Assembly (NCBI RefSeq): GCF_910592395.1
Contig: NC_088308.1
Coordinates: 26,675,501 to 26,739,500, forward strand
Source of the DNA: Lineus longissimus
Lineage: Eukaryota; Nemertea; Pilidiophora; Heteronemertea; Lineidae
Reading direction: 5' to 3'
Length of the DNA: 64,000 nucleotides
A model generated the notes under the pieces. That model made no database searches. It saw nothing but the letters and a program-made list of their open reading frames with translations, and had not been told where the DNA came from. This document shows positions 1-12,800 of this stretch, piece after piece (position 1 is the stretch's first letter; every line of letters begins with the position of its first letter). A program made the position numbers and the translations under genes.

Positions 1-1690
1 TTATCATGTCCGACAAGAAATAGTTAAATAATATTCAAGTTGACAGGTGTGTCAATTCATATGAAAACAGATTTAAAATCGATTTTTAGATTGCTGAACA
101 TGACCAACAGCATTTTTTCTTCACTTTTGATAATTCTAAGAATACGTATATACTCTAGATTCAACGATCGAAGACTGCTTCAGAATGTTCAAGAAACGAG
201 AGATATTGTGCACTTGAGTCTTTTCGTGTCATTCAACTTATTACCCTATTTGGATAGGCACTGTCCAATGCAACAACATCATGTTGCGGCTTGGCCTTTG
301 TAGTAACCGATTAAGTGATCTTAGATTGCTGAATCTAGAGGATCTTTTTACTTCTGTGCCTACAAACAACGCATTCTTTGGTGTAACCTGAGAAAAAGTA
401 AGGCAAATGTAGGCATGCAAGCCTGCAAGTTCCATGAAGTCATCAGTTTTTCTGTTCTCACCAAAGAATATAGGCCTAATAGCCATTTATGTTTTTCCAC
501 TTCCAGCTCGGCTGTCAAAAGGTTCCAGTTTGTAAATTCTTGCTCAAAAAGACTATGAATTGTTCTGCTCTTCAAAGCTGAATCATAAATCTCAATACAG
601 TACAATTTGTGATATTCTGTCTGAGTATGATGCGCTGGGGAAAAGAAGTAAACCATTTAGAAATTGAGTAAATAGGTTGATGCATAATCAGGTCAGGTGA
701 ACCACTTTTCTGAACCAAATACTATAAACCAGTTCACCTATGTGAATGCTCGGGTTGCTAGTCTACTCCATTTCTGGCTTTAAATCATTCTCCTGGTAGT
801 GTGATGTGATGGTGTTTCCTGCACAAGCAGCTCTCATTCTTAAATGAAAGGAAGAGTGGGCCTTTTGTACTAGTAGGTCAAATCAACCTTGTTCACATCA
901 GAATCTCAAGGTCAAGCATGGCATGATGGGCAAGGCACAATCCCAGCTTTATTTAACTCTGATAACAGTGACCTTGGAGGTCAAGGTCACAGCTCCAAGG
1001 TCAATCATTCCATATCTCAGAGGATGGGGATGCATGAAACAATGATATCTTCGTATGATTTGCCTGGTTTGCTCTCAAAGGACATGCTAGAATACCCATC
1101 ATTCTGTACGATGTGACCAATCGCTAGGTGATTGTCTCCACCATCTACAAGACTATTAACTTTATTACTTACCTGTCCTTGAATAGCTCCACAGCTGAGG
1201 GAGAGGTCACAAGTTCACATGGATATATATCAGAACCTGGGGAAGATTCCCTCAATGGCAATAACACCGTGGTGACAACAAGACAATTGATCATATTTGA
1301 TTATCTGGGTTGGTATCGATATTCTAGTCCTGCGAACATCCACCAGGTGCCAAGGGTTCAACATAGAGTCATCAGGGAGGAAGGGCAAGAGGACAGAGGA
1401 AGGGTGTAGAAAGATCTTATTCCAGTTCAGAATAAATTGTCCACCAGAGTCAACCAAAGGGCAATAGTGAGAGGAAAGAAAACTGAGAGTTATTTCAGCG
1501 ATGGTCGACCAGGTTTCAAGGGTTCATGGTAGTGTCTGGGGGAGAAAATGAAGGCAAGGAAATGACACATCGATTTGATTACAACACAGGCAAAGGTTTC
1601 CATCGTAGAATCTATGACTGAGATTACATGTGTAAGTATCAAATATTCCACAACGGCCCAATCAATAGATCTGGGATGGAAACTTTTGCA
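1..1690. other. Flank without recognised gene
   Basis: I see no convincing exon on either strand. Open frames here are short and lack splice signals in a consistent arrangement. The stretch around 895-1010 has several AGGTCA/TGACCT half-sites (for example GACCTTGGAGGTCAAGGTCA near 970), which resemble those in the repeat that follows and may be an older copy of it. Confidence 0.5.
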
Positions 1691-2765
1691 CATGTATGAT
1701 ACTCCATGTGCACGACTGTTTGCAAAATGAAATGGCCAGGGCCATTGTGCTCACCTCATGTGGAGGAAAGATGGATAAAGAGCATGGTCTTGTGTCATGT
1801 AGTGTTAGGTTTGATGTAGGTCCAAGCAATTACAATTTCCCCAAAATGGCCAATTTACATTACATTCGACCTCTGTGACCTTGAAAAGTAGGTCAAATCA
1901 AAGAAGACCCGGGTGACACATTGAATGGTTGTTAGAATTAGATGTACCTATGATATAAAATTGGTGCCAATCGGGCAAGTCATTACTAGGAATAATGGCA
2001 TTTTGAAGAATTTAGGATTTGGCCCCCTCCCTGGAGGCCAAACGGCAAATCAGATCGCACCAAACTTCGGTACCTGAGATCACCTGACCAAGGGGTACAT
2101 GTGTACTTAATTTGTGATCAATAGTCATTGCAGTTAAGAAACGTGCCATAGTTACGGCCTGACGGCGAATTTACGCCATTTGACCTCTGTGACCTTGACA
2201 AGAAGGTCAAATTAAAAACCTATTTGACATATACTGTATGGTGGTTAGATGTACCCATGATATCAAATTGGTGGCAATCGGGCAAGAAGTTAAGGAATAA
2301 TCACATTTTTAAGGTTTTTGGATTTTGCCCCCTGGTGGTCAAGTGGTGAATCATATTGGACCAAACTTTGGTCCCTGAGATCACCTGACTAAGGGGTAAA
2401 TGTGTACCAAATTTGGTATCAATAGTCATTGCAGTTTAGAAACGTGCCATCGTTACATCCTAACGGCTAATTTACACCATTTGACCTCTGTGACCTTGAA
2501 AAGGAGGTCAAATCAAAAACCCGGAGGATATATGATGCACCTTTGCTAGAAGTACCTACCATATTTTTTTCAAAATTTCCCGACTACTATTAAGGGAGAT
2601 ATTGCATATTTTCACTTTTAACGTTTGTCCCCCTGGTGGCCAAACCATGAAACGAATCGGACCGAAACTTGGTCTCCCAGGTGTCATTACATAAGGGTAC
2701 ATGTGTACCAAGTTTCAACTCAATAGCTCTAACAGTTACGAAACGTGCCCTGCTAACGGACGACG

Positions 2766-2830
<65 letters not shown>

Positions 2831-2893
2831 ACGACGGACGCCACGGTATGGGATAAGCTCACCTCTGCTAAGAGGTGAGCTAATAAAAAACTA
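1690..2893. repeat. Interspersed element with ~304-bp tandem subunits, (ACG)n and terminal hairpin
   Basis: A block containing 'GACCTCTGTGACCTTG' recurs near 1870, 2178 and 2482, and the sequence between copies is also similar (CCCCCTGGTGG, a 'GAAACGTGCCAT' stretch), giving a period of about 304 bp. Each block also has an everted TGACCT/AGGTCA pair. The 3' end has an (ACG)n run of about 63 bp (2767-2829). A near-perfect hairpin follows (GCTCACCTCT, loop GCTA, AGAGGTGAGC) and then TAATAAAAA. The layout suggests a non-autonomous mobile element (SINE-like or similar). No coding potential is credible; the poly-Arg frames come from the (ACG)n tract. Confidence 0.7.
2767..2829. repeat. (ACG)n trinucleotide microsatellite
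   Basis: This is a pure run of about 21 ACG units, flanked by imperfect GGACGACGG units. It sits inside the 3' part of the interspersed element and produces artefactual poly-arginine frames on both strands. Confidence 0.95.
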
Positions 2894-5301
2894 CCTGCCA
2901 ATACATACCGAATGATTCTACTGCTCATTCACAAGTTTGCCACAAACAGTGCTCTACACTAGACCTCTGCCAAGTGACACTACGCCCATCACCGGTTCAG
3001 ATAATATAATCAGCCAATCAGTGGAGAGAGAGTGATCACATTAATATCCAAGATATATCCAGCAAATATCAATATTGTAGCGCATCTTCTACCGCTCGAA
3101 GCACCTTCTCCTAAGCAAACACCAATATCTGATTGGATTCCTTCAAGATCAGCGGCCAGGGACATGGCCCAGTTACCTCCCATTGAACTCTCAACAGTGT
3201 AAGGTTTCCTCCATTTCAATAGCTTGGGGACCAAAGATTATGGTGACATTCTGCAACGGTGTCCTTGAGCCCTGATCTTGCTTTCAATTCAAACTAAGGC
3301 CATGAACTTTGCTAGGGTGAAACATTTATGATCACTGATTCTCTTTCAAAATATCAAAAGCACAATAAATCAATGATGTTTTTGGAACATATTAGTTGCA
3401 CTCTTAAATGCGTAACAATAGCTTTCTTTAGAGTGAGTTTATGTTCTCAACTTCCAAGCTTCTTCGTCATTATTGAAAAGTTCAAGGACAACAATAGGTG
3501 ATGAATACACAGGTAAATCTTCCCAGCTGATACAATTTTCGCCAATTTTTCTAAGTACATTTCACAATTTGATGACCTTCCAAGTCTCAGTGACCTAGAA
3601 GAAGGCTCAAAAAGTCGTCAAGAAGATGAAAATAGAATCAACTCTATTTTAAGATATTGCATGTGAATTAATGTGTTACGGATTGATTACCGATAAAGTG
3701 AAGAAGGGCATAAAGGGCATACCGACTCAAACATGTCAAAGGATATAAAGCCAACTTCCCTTTTATGATCCAGAACTGACTCTTTGTATCAGTGAAGGCC
3801 AAATTACCATCACCATCACCTTGCCAATCACATCAAGAAACAACCCCACAATGACAGCAAACCTTTGGCATTATCAACCATCGCATAAAGCCACCGGAGT
3901 ACAGAGAAATCCCTCCAGACAATCAAAGAGAGGGTTTTTACAAAGTCACCATTCCCTTCCGCATACTGATGTTCAAAGCTTTCAGCTACAATTATCATTC
4001 AGCTCTGTTCTTCTCCTTCCTTTGTTTGATACTAGGGAAGCAACCATTTGTGTCGAGGGATTTGTTGACAGGTGCCTTTAGTTGTCAATAGACATGTATA
4101 TCGTCAATAGACATTTATCGACTTTTATGAGAAGTGCAAATATATGTACAGCATGTTTGCCTCAAATTGGAATGACATTTATGTAAAAATGTCATATAAC
4201 CATGACCTTGGAGGAAAATATAAACCATAAACCAGACTGAACTCACTGACAGTGACAGTCACAAATCCACCAACCTGGAATGTATTGTTATTCAATACCA
4301 AGTTGTTAAACACTAATAAAAGTGTGAAGCATCCACGTAAGGGGTTACATGTACCTGTAAAAAAGAGTGGGAAGGAGACCAAAAAACATGACAAAGTCAA
4401 GAAATGTCAGGATATTTAAACCTTACTGGTGCCAGATCACCATTGTTTTTGGGGGAAGTACCAATAAATGTCAGTATGAGAAGAAAATAGACCAACCGCT
4501 ATGAAATCCTTTTGCCTTATCTGGTTTTTCTATCCTGAAAATTGAACACATCGCATAAAAAGGTCTGAGGCAATGTCAACCAAGGGAAAGCCAATTTCTG
4601 TTTGCGATGAGTTTGCCCACTTGTTGGCACCCTAGGGATCAGCAATGCCCACAGCGTCTCGCTCTCATCAAGTAATATCACTCATAATCACATTTTTAGC
4701 TGGTCTTGCCCAGCGGCATTCAATTAGCAGATGAAATGGGAACTATTGCTCATAAAGGTCAGGCACTGGACATTCTTGTATTCTGTGGATTATAGTGAAG
4801 AGTTTAGAAGGAACTGCATGAACACAGGCAACAAGAAGTATTGAATCTGATTCTATCATCTCACACAAAAATATCAAGTTTGCAAAAATAAAGTGGTTTG
4901 CAACACCACAACCTCTAGTCTAATGGTTGGTGACCTCAGGCGTGATCTAGGGCTTCATCTCGTTGAACTGATATGATACAAAATGCCAATGGTTTTATAT
5001 TGTTTTATTGATATAAAAATTCATCCCTGTTTAACTGAGCCAACTATATTTGACATTTGCTTTGAAGCCAAAGGCAAGGTATCATCAGCAAGTTCAAATA
5101 GTGTATGCAAATAACTATCAACAAAGAACAGACAGCACCGATAATAACAATTCCTTTTAGAAATGGCGTGATGCAGCCCAAAATACCTTATCAAACATAG
5201 ACCCCTGGTGGCCTTAACAAGAGTCAGATCAAAGTGAATATTCAGATCAACTGAATGCATGAGAGTCGACACAAAGACACATAGACAGATTAAAAATAGA
5301 A
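2894..5301. other. No recognised feature
   Basis: Ordinary A+T-rich sequence. Short frames, such as one on the minus strand at 3010-3234, look protein-like for a few residues but match nothing I know and lack a convincing splice context. It may be a downstream intron of the minus-strand gene at 9.85-12.96 kb. Confidence 0.5.
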
Positions 5302-5468
5302 TACAGAACCTCACTATAGCGGACACCTCGGTTAGCAGGATACCCTCTCTATCAGGGACAGTAGTTTTGGTCATTTCTACACAATAAGACCTCCGTACTC
5401 AGGACACCTCTCAATTCTGGACAGCATGTCAGCGCCAAGGGTGTGCTGAATTGAGAGGTTCTTCTGTA
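5302..5468. mobile_element. MITE-like element, TACAG termini (copy 1)
   Basis: About 167 bp bounded by imperfect terminal inverted repeats. The left end reads TACAGAACCTCACTATAGCG, and the right end reads, in complement, TACAGAAGAACCTCTCAATT. Internal 'GGACACCTC' and 'CAGGACACCTCTC' motifs match those of the second copy at 35323-35495. It is too short to encode a transposase, so it would be non-autonomous. No clear target-site duplication is visible. Confidence 0.6.
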
Positions 5469-7088
5469 CATGCACTTATAGGTTTCATCTGAAGTGGCCG
5501 TATGGAGAAAATACTAAATATTCTCGCATTGTCAGACATCGCTGAGTCAATCTGGATCAACATATCTGCTCATAGAATAGCCGGAGATCATGGAGATAAC
5601 ATTTTCGATTGGAGTGAAAAACGAATATTTTTAACAAAACAATCAGAATCCACCATTGTCATGCAACCACAACAGATAGATAGCATTACGCCTCAGAGAT
5701 AATGGTGTCAGCTATCAATCAATACCATCGGCATTACATCCATCATATTGAGCGCACGGACAGGTAGCAGATATGAGATTGAGAGCTAACATGATCTGTT
5801 TGAGTATTAGTAATCAATATCGTAGCAAAACACACCAATTAACATGCTGTGAGAGGTAATAGGAGCCGACAAAAACAGACAGGTCACAATCCAAGGTCAA
5901 CGAAAATTAAAGAGATCAGGCAAGCCCACACAGATTCTATTTCTAGATTTTATAAAAATCTATTTATCAAGCATTCAATTAAAGATCATTCATTTCCAAT
6001 CCCTGTTTTTCAGATTATGAAATCGAATGATGTCATCTTGGAGTAGGCATTGATTCCCCTTCATAAAACTTAGCGCCCCCCCAAACGTATGTTGTACTCA
6101 GAATTGCCAACTCTTCCCAAAGGGGGCTATCTGGAACTGTTTATAAAATTTTTTGTTTTTTCATTATTTTCAACCAAAATATTGGTACATTTCAGTATTT
6201 TCGCAAGTGACTTTGAATGGATTAACAAATGACAAAGGAGATCAATGCCTTATCTGGAAGAGTCATCACTTAAGACTCTCATAACCGCAACTTGATTTGA
6301 ACTTGCTGAGACGGGTTCAGCCTGGTGTATATTTACAGGGTGATAATTAGTCTGACATCAGAGAGGAGAGCACTTGACCTCTTTCTTCTGGAGGGATCCA
6401 GTGCAGTTCACATAATGAGCGATCACCAAAAAATCAGGTGAAGGAGTACAAAAGTCATGTCTGATTTTAAGTTCACCGACATCATACTCAAAAGTTCCCC
6501 CTCTCCAACGCGATATGAAGTACTCTCACTTTTTATTTCGATATTATCGCACGAGGAAGCACTCAATGCCATCAGGGAGAATGCATTCAACCGCTGCTTT
6601 CCATATTTCAGGCCAATGAACTTTGCTGAGTGGTTCGGAAGAAATTTCAATCGAACGATGACATAATTGCCCAGTTATTTTGTTGTGTTTTGTATTCAAC
6701 TTTCCCAAATTCCATTCAAATGGAACAAAAGATATCAAGCTATTTATTAAAATTCTGCACTCAAATGACACGAATAGCAAGTTTTTAAAATTTTTCGACT
6801 GTCAAGGTACATGTACATGTAGTGTGTCTATTATTGATCTTGGGTCATCTAGTTCTGCACTCACACTGAGGAATATTTGATACCATTAGTCATCGAGCCA
6901 CTCAAAGAAACAAAAGCAGCACAAATGAATGGCAATTTCAACCATTCTGCACCTTAATTGTTCTTATCAAATAAATGTTCAATCTATATTTTTGACATAA
7001 CGTCTGACATGCACATAAGAATAGAACATTTCTTTCTATTCTACCTCTGATGAAATACATAATGATCTAGTTTGTTCCCTTTCAATCG
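5469..7088. other. No recognised feature
   Basis: A+T-rich DNA with only short frames on both strands (for example overlapping opposite frames around 6420-6780) and no recognisable domain or splice architecture. Confidence 0.5.
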
Positions 7089-7387
7089 AACCCTTTTTTG
7101 TCATTTAATTTTAAAGAAACAAAGCTGTAAATTCAGAGTAAAAATAAATAAAATTAAGAAGCAACTAACAATCATTATCAGCAATTCAATACAATGTACA
7201 TGCATGACATAGATATTGGATTAAGTGAAGAAGGCACTGATCATTGGCAGTGAGACAATCCAAATCCAGATCCGGTTGGGATCTATCTCTGGCCTGGCTG
7301 CCAGCATTGTTATTGAGAGCAAATCCCCTCCACATCAAAAAATACAAATCATTCATATCCCTTGTAAAACATTATAAGAGTGTGAAG

Positions 7388-7454
7388 TCCTCAGTGGTGT
7401 AGTGGCAGGGTCTGTGGCTACCATGCAGAGGACCCCAGGTTCAAACCCTAAGGA
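7388..7454 (+). other. tRNA-like sequence, unit 1
   Basis: The segment has a box-A match (TGGTGTAGTGGC) and a box-B match (GGTTCAAACCC), and its ends can pair as a 7-bp acceptor stem with one mismatch (TCCTCAG with CTAAGGA). The anticodon and T stems do not fold well, so this is a tRNA-derived pseudogene or SINE head rather than a functional tRNA. T runs directly downstream could act as a Pol III terminator. Confidence 0.5.
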
Positions 7455-7504
7455 TGGTTCCGAAATTTTTTTCAAAAATATTTTTTTTTAAGAATTTTTT
7501 TTTA

Positions 7505-7554
7505 ATGGGCAGAGAGAAGTGATGCTTCAGTCAGCGTTACTTCTCCCCACCCAT
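7505..7554 (+). other. Conserved stem-loop, unit 1
   Basis: GAGAAGTGATGC pairs with GCGTTACTTCTC around the loop TTCAGTCA, and outer ATGGG/CCCAT bases extend the stem. In this copy an A-to-G change leaves a G-U pair, so pairing is kept. Equivalent stem-loops are at 8102-8151, 8740-8789 and 9383-9432. Confidence 0.6.
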
Positions 7555-7984
7555 CAAATGAAATGAACAATAACAAACATGTATTAGTTGACTTCTCACC
7601 AAAAACATATCATTTTGCAGCGCTCACAAGCCCCATAAGCCCAGTCAAAATTGATTTTCACATCAAAGCCAGGAGAATCCTCCACATCTGATGGCTTTCC
7701 GATTATATCTCAAAGAAATCCAAACCCTTTTTCGTCATTTAATTTCAAACAAACAAAGCAACTAACAATCATTATCAGCAATTCAATACAATGTACATGC
7801 ATGACATAGATATTGGATTAAGTGAAGAAGGCACTGATCATTGGCAGTGAGACAATCCAAATCCAGATCCGGTTGGGATCTATCTCTGGCCTGGCTGTCA
7901 GCATTGTTATTGAGAGCTAATCCCCTCCACAACAAAAAATACAAATCATTCATATCCCTTGTAAAACATGATAAGAGTGAGAAG

Positions 7985-8051
7985 TCCTCAGTGGTGTAGT
8001 GGCAGGGTCTGTGGCTACCATGCAGAGGACCCCAGGTTCAAACCCTAAGGG
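7985..8051 (+). other. tRNA-like sequence, unit 2
   Basis: Same box-A and box-B matches as unit 1, but the 3' end changes to CTAAGGG, which weakens the acceptor pairing. Confidence 0.45.
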
Positions 8052-8623
8052 TGGTTCAGAAATTTTTTTCCAAAAAATTTTTTTTTAAGAATTTTTTTTT
8101 AATGGGCAGAGAGAAGTAATGCTTCAGTCAGCGTTACTTCTCCCCACCCATCAAATGAAATGAACAATAACAAACATATATTAGTTGACTTCTCACCAAA
8201 AACATTTCATTTTGCAGCGCTCACAAGCCTCATATAGCTATAAGCCCAGTCCATATTGATTTCCACATCAAAGCCAGGAGAATCCTCCACATCTGATGGC
8301 TTTCCGATTATATCTCAATCAAAGAAATCCAAACCCTTTTTTGTCATTTAATTTTAAAGAAACAAATCTGTAAATTCAGAGTAGAAATAAATGAAATTGG
8401 AAGCAACTAGCAATCATTATCAGCAATTCACTACAATGTACATGCATGACATTGGATTAAGTGAAGAAGGCACTGATCATTGGCAGTGACACAATACAAA
8501 GCCGGATCCAGTTGGGATCAATCTCTGGCCTGGCTGTCAGCATTGTTATTGAGAGCTAATCCCCTCCACATCAAAAAATACAAATCATTCATATCCCTTG
8601 TAAAACATGATAAGAGTGTGAAC

Positions 8624-8690
8624 TCCTCAGTGGTGTAGTGGCAGGGTCTGTGGCTACCATGTAGAGGACCCCAGGTTCAAACCATAACGG
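8624..8690 (+). other. tRNA-like sequence, unit 3
   Basis: Box A is intact and box B reads GGTTCAAACCA. The 3' acceptor side has drifted (ATAACGG), so a functional tRNA is unlikely. Confidence 0.4.
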
Positions 8691-9267
8691 TGGCTCAGAA
8701 ATTTAAAATAAATATTTTTTTTAAGAATTTTTTTTTTTAATGGGCAGCGAGAAGTAATGCTTCAGTCAGCGTTACTTCTCCCCACCCATCAAATGAAATG
8801 AACAATAACAAACATATATTAGTTGACTTCTCACCAAAAACATATCATTTTGCAGCGCTCACAAGCCTCATGTAGCTATAAGCCCAGTCCATATTGATTT
8901 TCACATGAAAGCCAGGAGAATCCTCCACATCTAATGGCTTTCCGATTATATCTCAATCAAAGAAATCCAAACCCTTTTTTGTCATTTAATTTTAAACAAA
9001 CAAATCTGTAAATTCAGAGTAGAAATAAATGAAATTGGAAGCAACTAGCAATCATTATCAGCAATTCACTACAATGTACATGCATGACATGGATATTGGA
9101 TTAAGTGAAGAAGGCACTGATCATTGGCAGTGACACAATACAAAGCCGGATCCAGTTGGGATCTATCTCTGGCCTGGCTGTCAGCATTGTTATTGAGAGC
9201 TAATCCCCTCCACATCAAAAAATACAAATCATTCATATCCCTTGTAAAACATGATAAGAGTGTGAAC

Positions 9268-9334
9268 TCCTCAGTGGTGTAGTGGCAGGGTCTGTGGCTA
9301 CCATGTAGAGGACCCCAGGTTCAGACCCTAGCGA
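9268..9334 (+). other. tRNA-like sequence, unit 4
   Basis: Box A is intact and box B is GGTTCAGACCC. Acceptor pairing is weakened (CTAGCGA). Confidence 0.4.
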
Positions 9335-9847
9335 TGGCTCAGAAATTTTTTTCAAAAATTTTTTTTAAGAAATTTTTTTTTAATGGGCAGCGAGAAGTAA
9401 TGCTTCAGTTAGCGTTACTTCTCCCCACCCATCAAATGAAATGAACAATAACAAACATATATTAGTTGACTTCTCACCAAAAACATATCATTTTGCAGCG
9501 CTCACAAGCCTCATATAGCTATAAGCCCAGTCCATATTGATTTTCACATGAAAGCCAGGAGAATCCTCCACATCTGATGGCTTTCCGATTATATCTCAAA
9601 GAAATCAAATTAAAAGCAATTTCACAAGCGTTGCTTTTCCTATCATTTACATGTAGTTTATTCCATTATACAACCATGACTACAGCCAGTGGAAGCCCGG
9701 ACTTCTCAAATGATTCAGAAGAATGTGGCAAAAATGTCTTCGATGGATCTTTTGTCATATTGAACGGCCATTAAATTTCATCTCTGAGCCAGCCAAGGGG
9801 AATCCTACCAGCAGTGGCAGTGAAGTGTTGATTAGGGTTGAACTTAC

Positions 9848-12800
9848 CATATGCAGCAACAGGCACTTGACCAACATTTGAAGCACTTGGTCCAATAGTC
9901 ACCTGCTGTATACCAGATACTTCTTGCACAACCTGGCCATCTGAAATGATAGTGTTCAATATGCACAATTCAGAATAGAAACACAAAACAAAACAGCATT
10001 CTTGGTTGGGTAACTTATTTTGCATTCCATTGGTAATGGTACATAGCTTTGTAATTGACAATTGCCTTTTCCACGTGACCATACACAAGTCATGTATTGT
10101 ATTATCATCAAAGTGGCTTGGGTGGGTCTTGTGTGGCTTCTGCATCCACATATGCAAAAATCTGCGAAATTGCTGACATCGCACATTCGGTATTGTATCG
10201 AGTACTAGGCCTAGTCCATCAAATAATTTCTAGCAAAATGGAACACTTCGAATAGAAATTTTGCCTGTTACCACTGTCACAGTTTCAATGGTTATTCTGG
10301 TCACAAGACAAAAAAATCACTACTTGCAGCTTTTGATATATATCCTCACTTATCCAGCCTGTCTATCTCTGAATGAGGTATAACATTTATTTATGTGTTT
10401 ACCTGTCAGATTCTGAAAATAGCTGAACCCACTGGGTTTAATGTTTGTACCAAGGAACCTCAACAAGCCACTCCTACACTTGATGTCGAGCAAGATTTCA
10501 TGTTTTAACATTGCATTGCATTGCATGATTTAAGAATAGAGCAGAGAAAAAAATTACTGACAATAATAGGGTAGGCAGATTCAGATAAAACAGGAGCTGT
10601 GGAGGCATATTCCAGGCCATGCTATTGACTATGGTATAAGCGGATGGTTTAAAAAGCCATATCAAACTCCTTTTCATAATGTAGGTCAAAATCTATTATG
10701 AATTAATTCCAGAATGTAGGCCATGATGTAGGCACTCTAGGAGTAGGACATGATACTGCAACATCATATAAGAAATAGTTACCATCATTTTTTCAACCAA
10801 CGTACCTTTCAAAGTGATGACAGTGCTAACACCTCCTTCAGGAGCAGGGACAAAAGCTTGAGTGCTGACTCCTCCCTCAGAAGCGGAGGCTACAACTTGG
10901 TTGGCAATGATATTGATAGCACCAGCCGGAACCACCCGGTGGACCTGCTGAATGATTGGCGGGCCTTGCTGGACCACCTCGCCACTTGGATTAGTAACTA
11001 CGGCCTGGACTTCCTCCATTTGTCCGTCATGGGGTCCGACCTCCTCACACAGCTGTACATTCTGAATGGTAACCTCTTGACTACCCTCCTCAACTTGGAT
11101 GACCTGAACCTGCTCTTGGTCATCTGAAAAGATAACAACTCATTGCTCAATTATATCATAAAATCAAATAGATTGGCACCAATATCCACATACATGTCAA
11201 ATTATGTAACAATTAACATGATTGATCCGAATCCCTGGGACATCCCCGACTGATGTTATATCTCAAATTCCAAACTGGTCATGTTTTTGTCAATAATTCA
11301 TGAGTTGTTGTTAGGGATGATCTGGTCACTAATCATGTAGCAAGACATGAACAAACTTTGTGTGCCACTGCCAATGCCCTCATCCTACCTCTACATTGGG
11401 CAGTGTTGAGAAAAATATCATCTGGGGTTGAGCAAATCAAAGAAACCCCTTTCTGCACCAAAGTTCTAAAATGTCAGCTCAAGTGAATAAGGTCATTACA
11501 GACACACTACAATAAACTGGAAGAAAGCCAATATTAATAGAGAAATTAGGCCTGGCACCCTTTGGGTTTTTTTTCAAATGATTGAGAATAGACTTATTTG
11601 TACTCCAAACAAATGAAACAGAAATCTAGGTTAAATGCACCAATCTTAACAAAAGCAAGCCTGACCCAATTTGTATTTTTGTGTAATATAGGGAATTTTA
11701 TTGAATTAGTAGGTCTATTGATCAAAACACCTACACAATTCCTGAAAATGGAGTTTAATAAGGGGCTGATGAATGATAAAATCAAACTGGGTCAAAACAA
11801 TATAGACCAATTATCAAGCATGAGTTGAAAACCTAATATTCTCATGAATTTATTCAGTGCTACATCAAAACCATGACAGCCAAGTTGAGATAGATAGTTG
11901 GCCTGATGTTGATCTACCTATGCGAGTAACACTATAAGATTTTCAAAAGAGTACAGACATGCAGGCCTATGTCTGACATGCATTATCAGGGACATGATGT
12001 AGAAGAACTCGTCATCATTCGACAATGAGATGGGTAAAGATCAGGGACTTCTCAAATTTCTGATGATACATATACTGTTCCACTTGAGTGATTTGCAGGT
12101 CTGCATGTGGCGGTTCGGTGATAACTACCAGTACCAGCCACCAGTACCACCACCAATCAGGCTACATAATTACAAATACTTATTTAATTAGTCCCTCACA
12201 ATTTCAAAACTTCATGGTCATAAAAAGTCAAGACCATAAGGAAGTGTGAAATAAGACAATGACGGACAGACACTGCTGTATTAAGTTCAGTGTTTTTGCA
12301 TGGAGGGTGCAACGGGCAACATCCAAAAGTGTACACAAAATGATTGTAGAATGTTTTCAAGGCCCAGTTCCAAACGCCCTCTCTAAACGGCCAAATAATC
12401 ACAAGCGCTTTAATTTTGTGCATTTGACAATCATATCCGGTGGTGAAAATAAAAATCTTAAATTTGTTGGCAAATTGCAAGAATAAACAATCAGATAAGT
12501 AACATTATTGACTTGACCTACTTTCTGGGATTTCAGACATGGCCCAGCCTGGAGTGAAGTTGTCCTGGTTGTCAAAATAAATGAGTACATAAATAAGGAT
12601 TCAAGAGGCTATATTCATCTACACTATACCTCTGAATATCAGTATGAGAAGGGAAAAAAAGGAAGCCAAAGAAACAGGGGCTTTTAGCAACCATCATGAT
12701 TTATTCAGGAAATCTATGAAGTGATTGAAGGTGACCTATTTTCTAAACAAAGCAAGAAAATGTTTTCGTCCAGACGTCTCGAAATAAGGTGGTGGAATCA

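Larger units (their letters stand above)
7089..9606. repeat. Four tandem copies of a ~635-bp unit with tRNA-like and stem-loop modules
   Basis: Units begin near 7089, 7722, 8331 and 8969 and end near 9606 (lengths about 633, 609, 638 and 638). The second unit lacks about 35 bp near its start. Each unit carries, in order, an A+T-rich lead, a tRNA-like segment with A and B boxes, a T-rich stretch of broken T runs, a conserved hairpin, and a 'CATCTGATGGCTTTCCGATT' tail (one unit has a single change). Copies are highly similar, so the array looks recent. It may lie in an intron of the minus-strand gene at 9.85-12.96 kb. Confidence 0.9.

Noticed and set aside
2850-2890. Helitron 3' end (hairpin plus CTAA)
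   Set aside because: Helitrons have the CTRR about 10 bases after the hairpin. Here CTAA overlaps the stem edge, and no 5' TC end was found.
2590-2928. Arginine-rich frames on both strands
   Set aside because: They are produced by the (ACG)n microsatellite and have no start context or domain.
3010-3234. Minus-strand frame as a missing exon of the 9.85-12.96 kb gene
   Set aside because: It looks partly protein-like, but I could not place convincing acceptor and donor sites of the required phase.
7388-7454. Functional tRNA gene
   Set aside because: A and B boxes and a weak acceptor stem exist, but the anticodon and T stems do not pair properly and other copies drift.
9771-9847. Extension of the unknown protein to a stop at 9771
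   Set aside because: A strong GTAAGT donor follows 9848, and the extra residues look non-coding. Kept only as an alternative to test.
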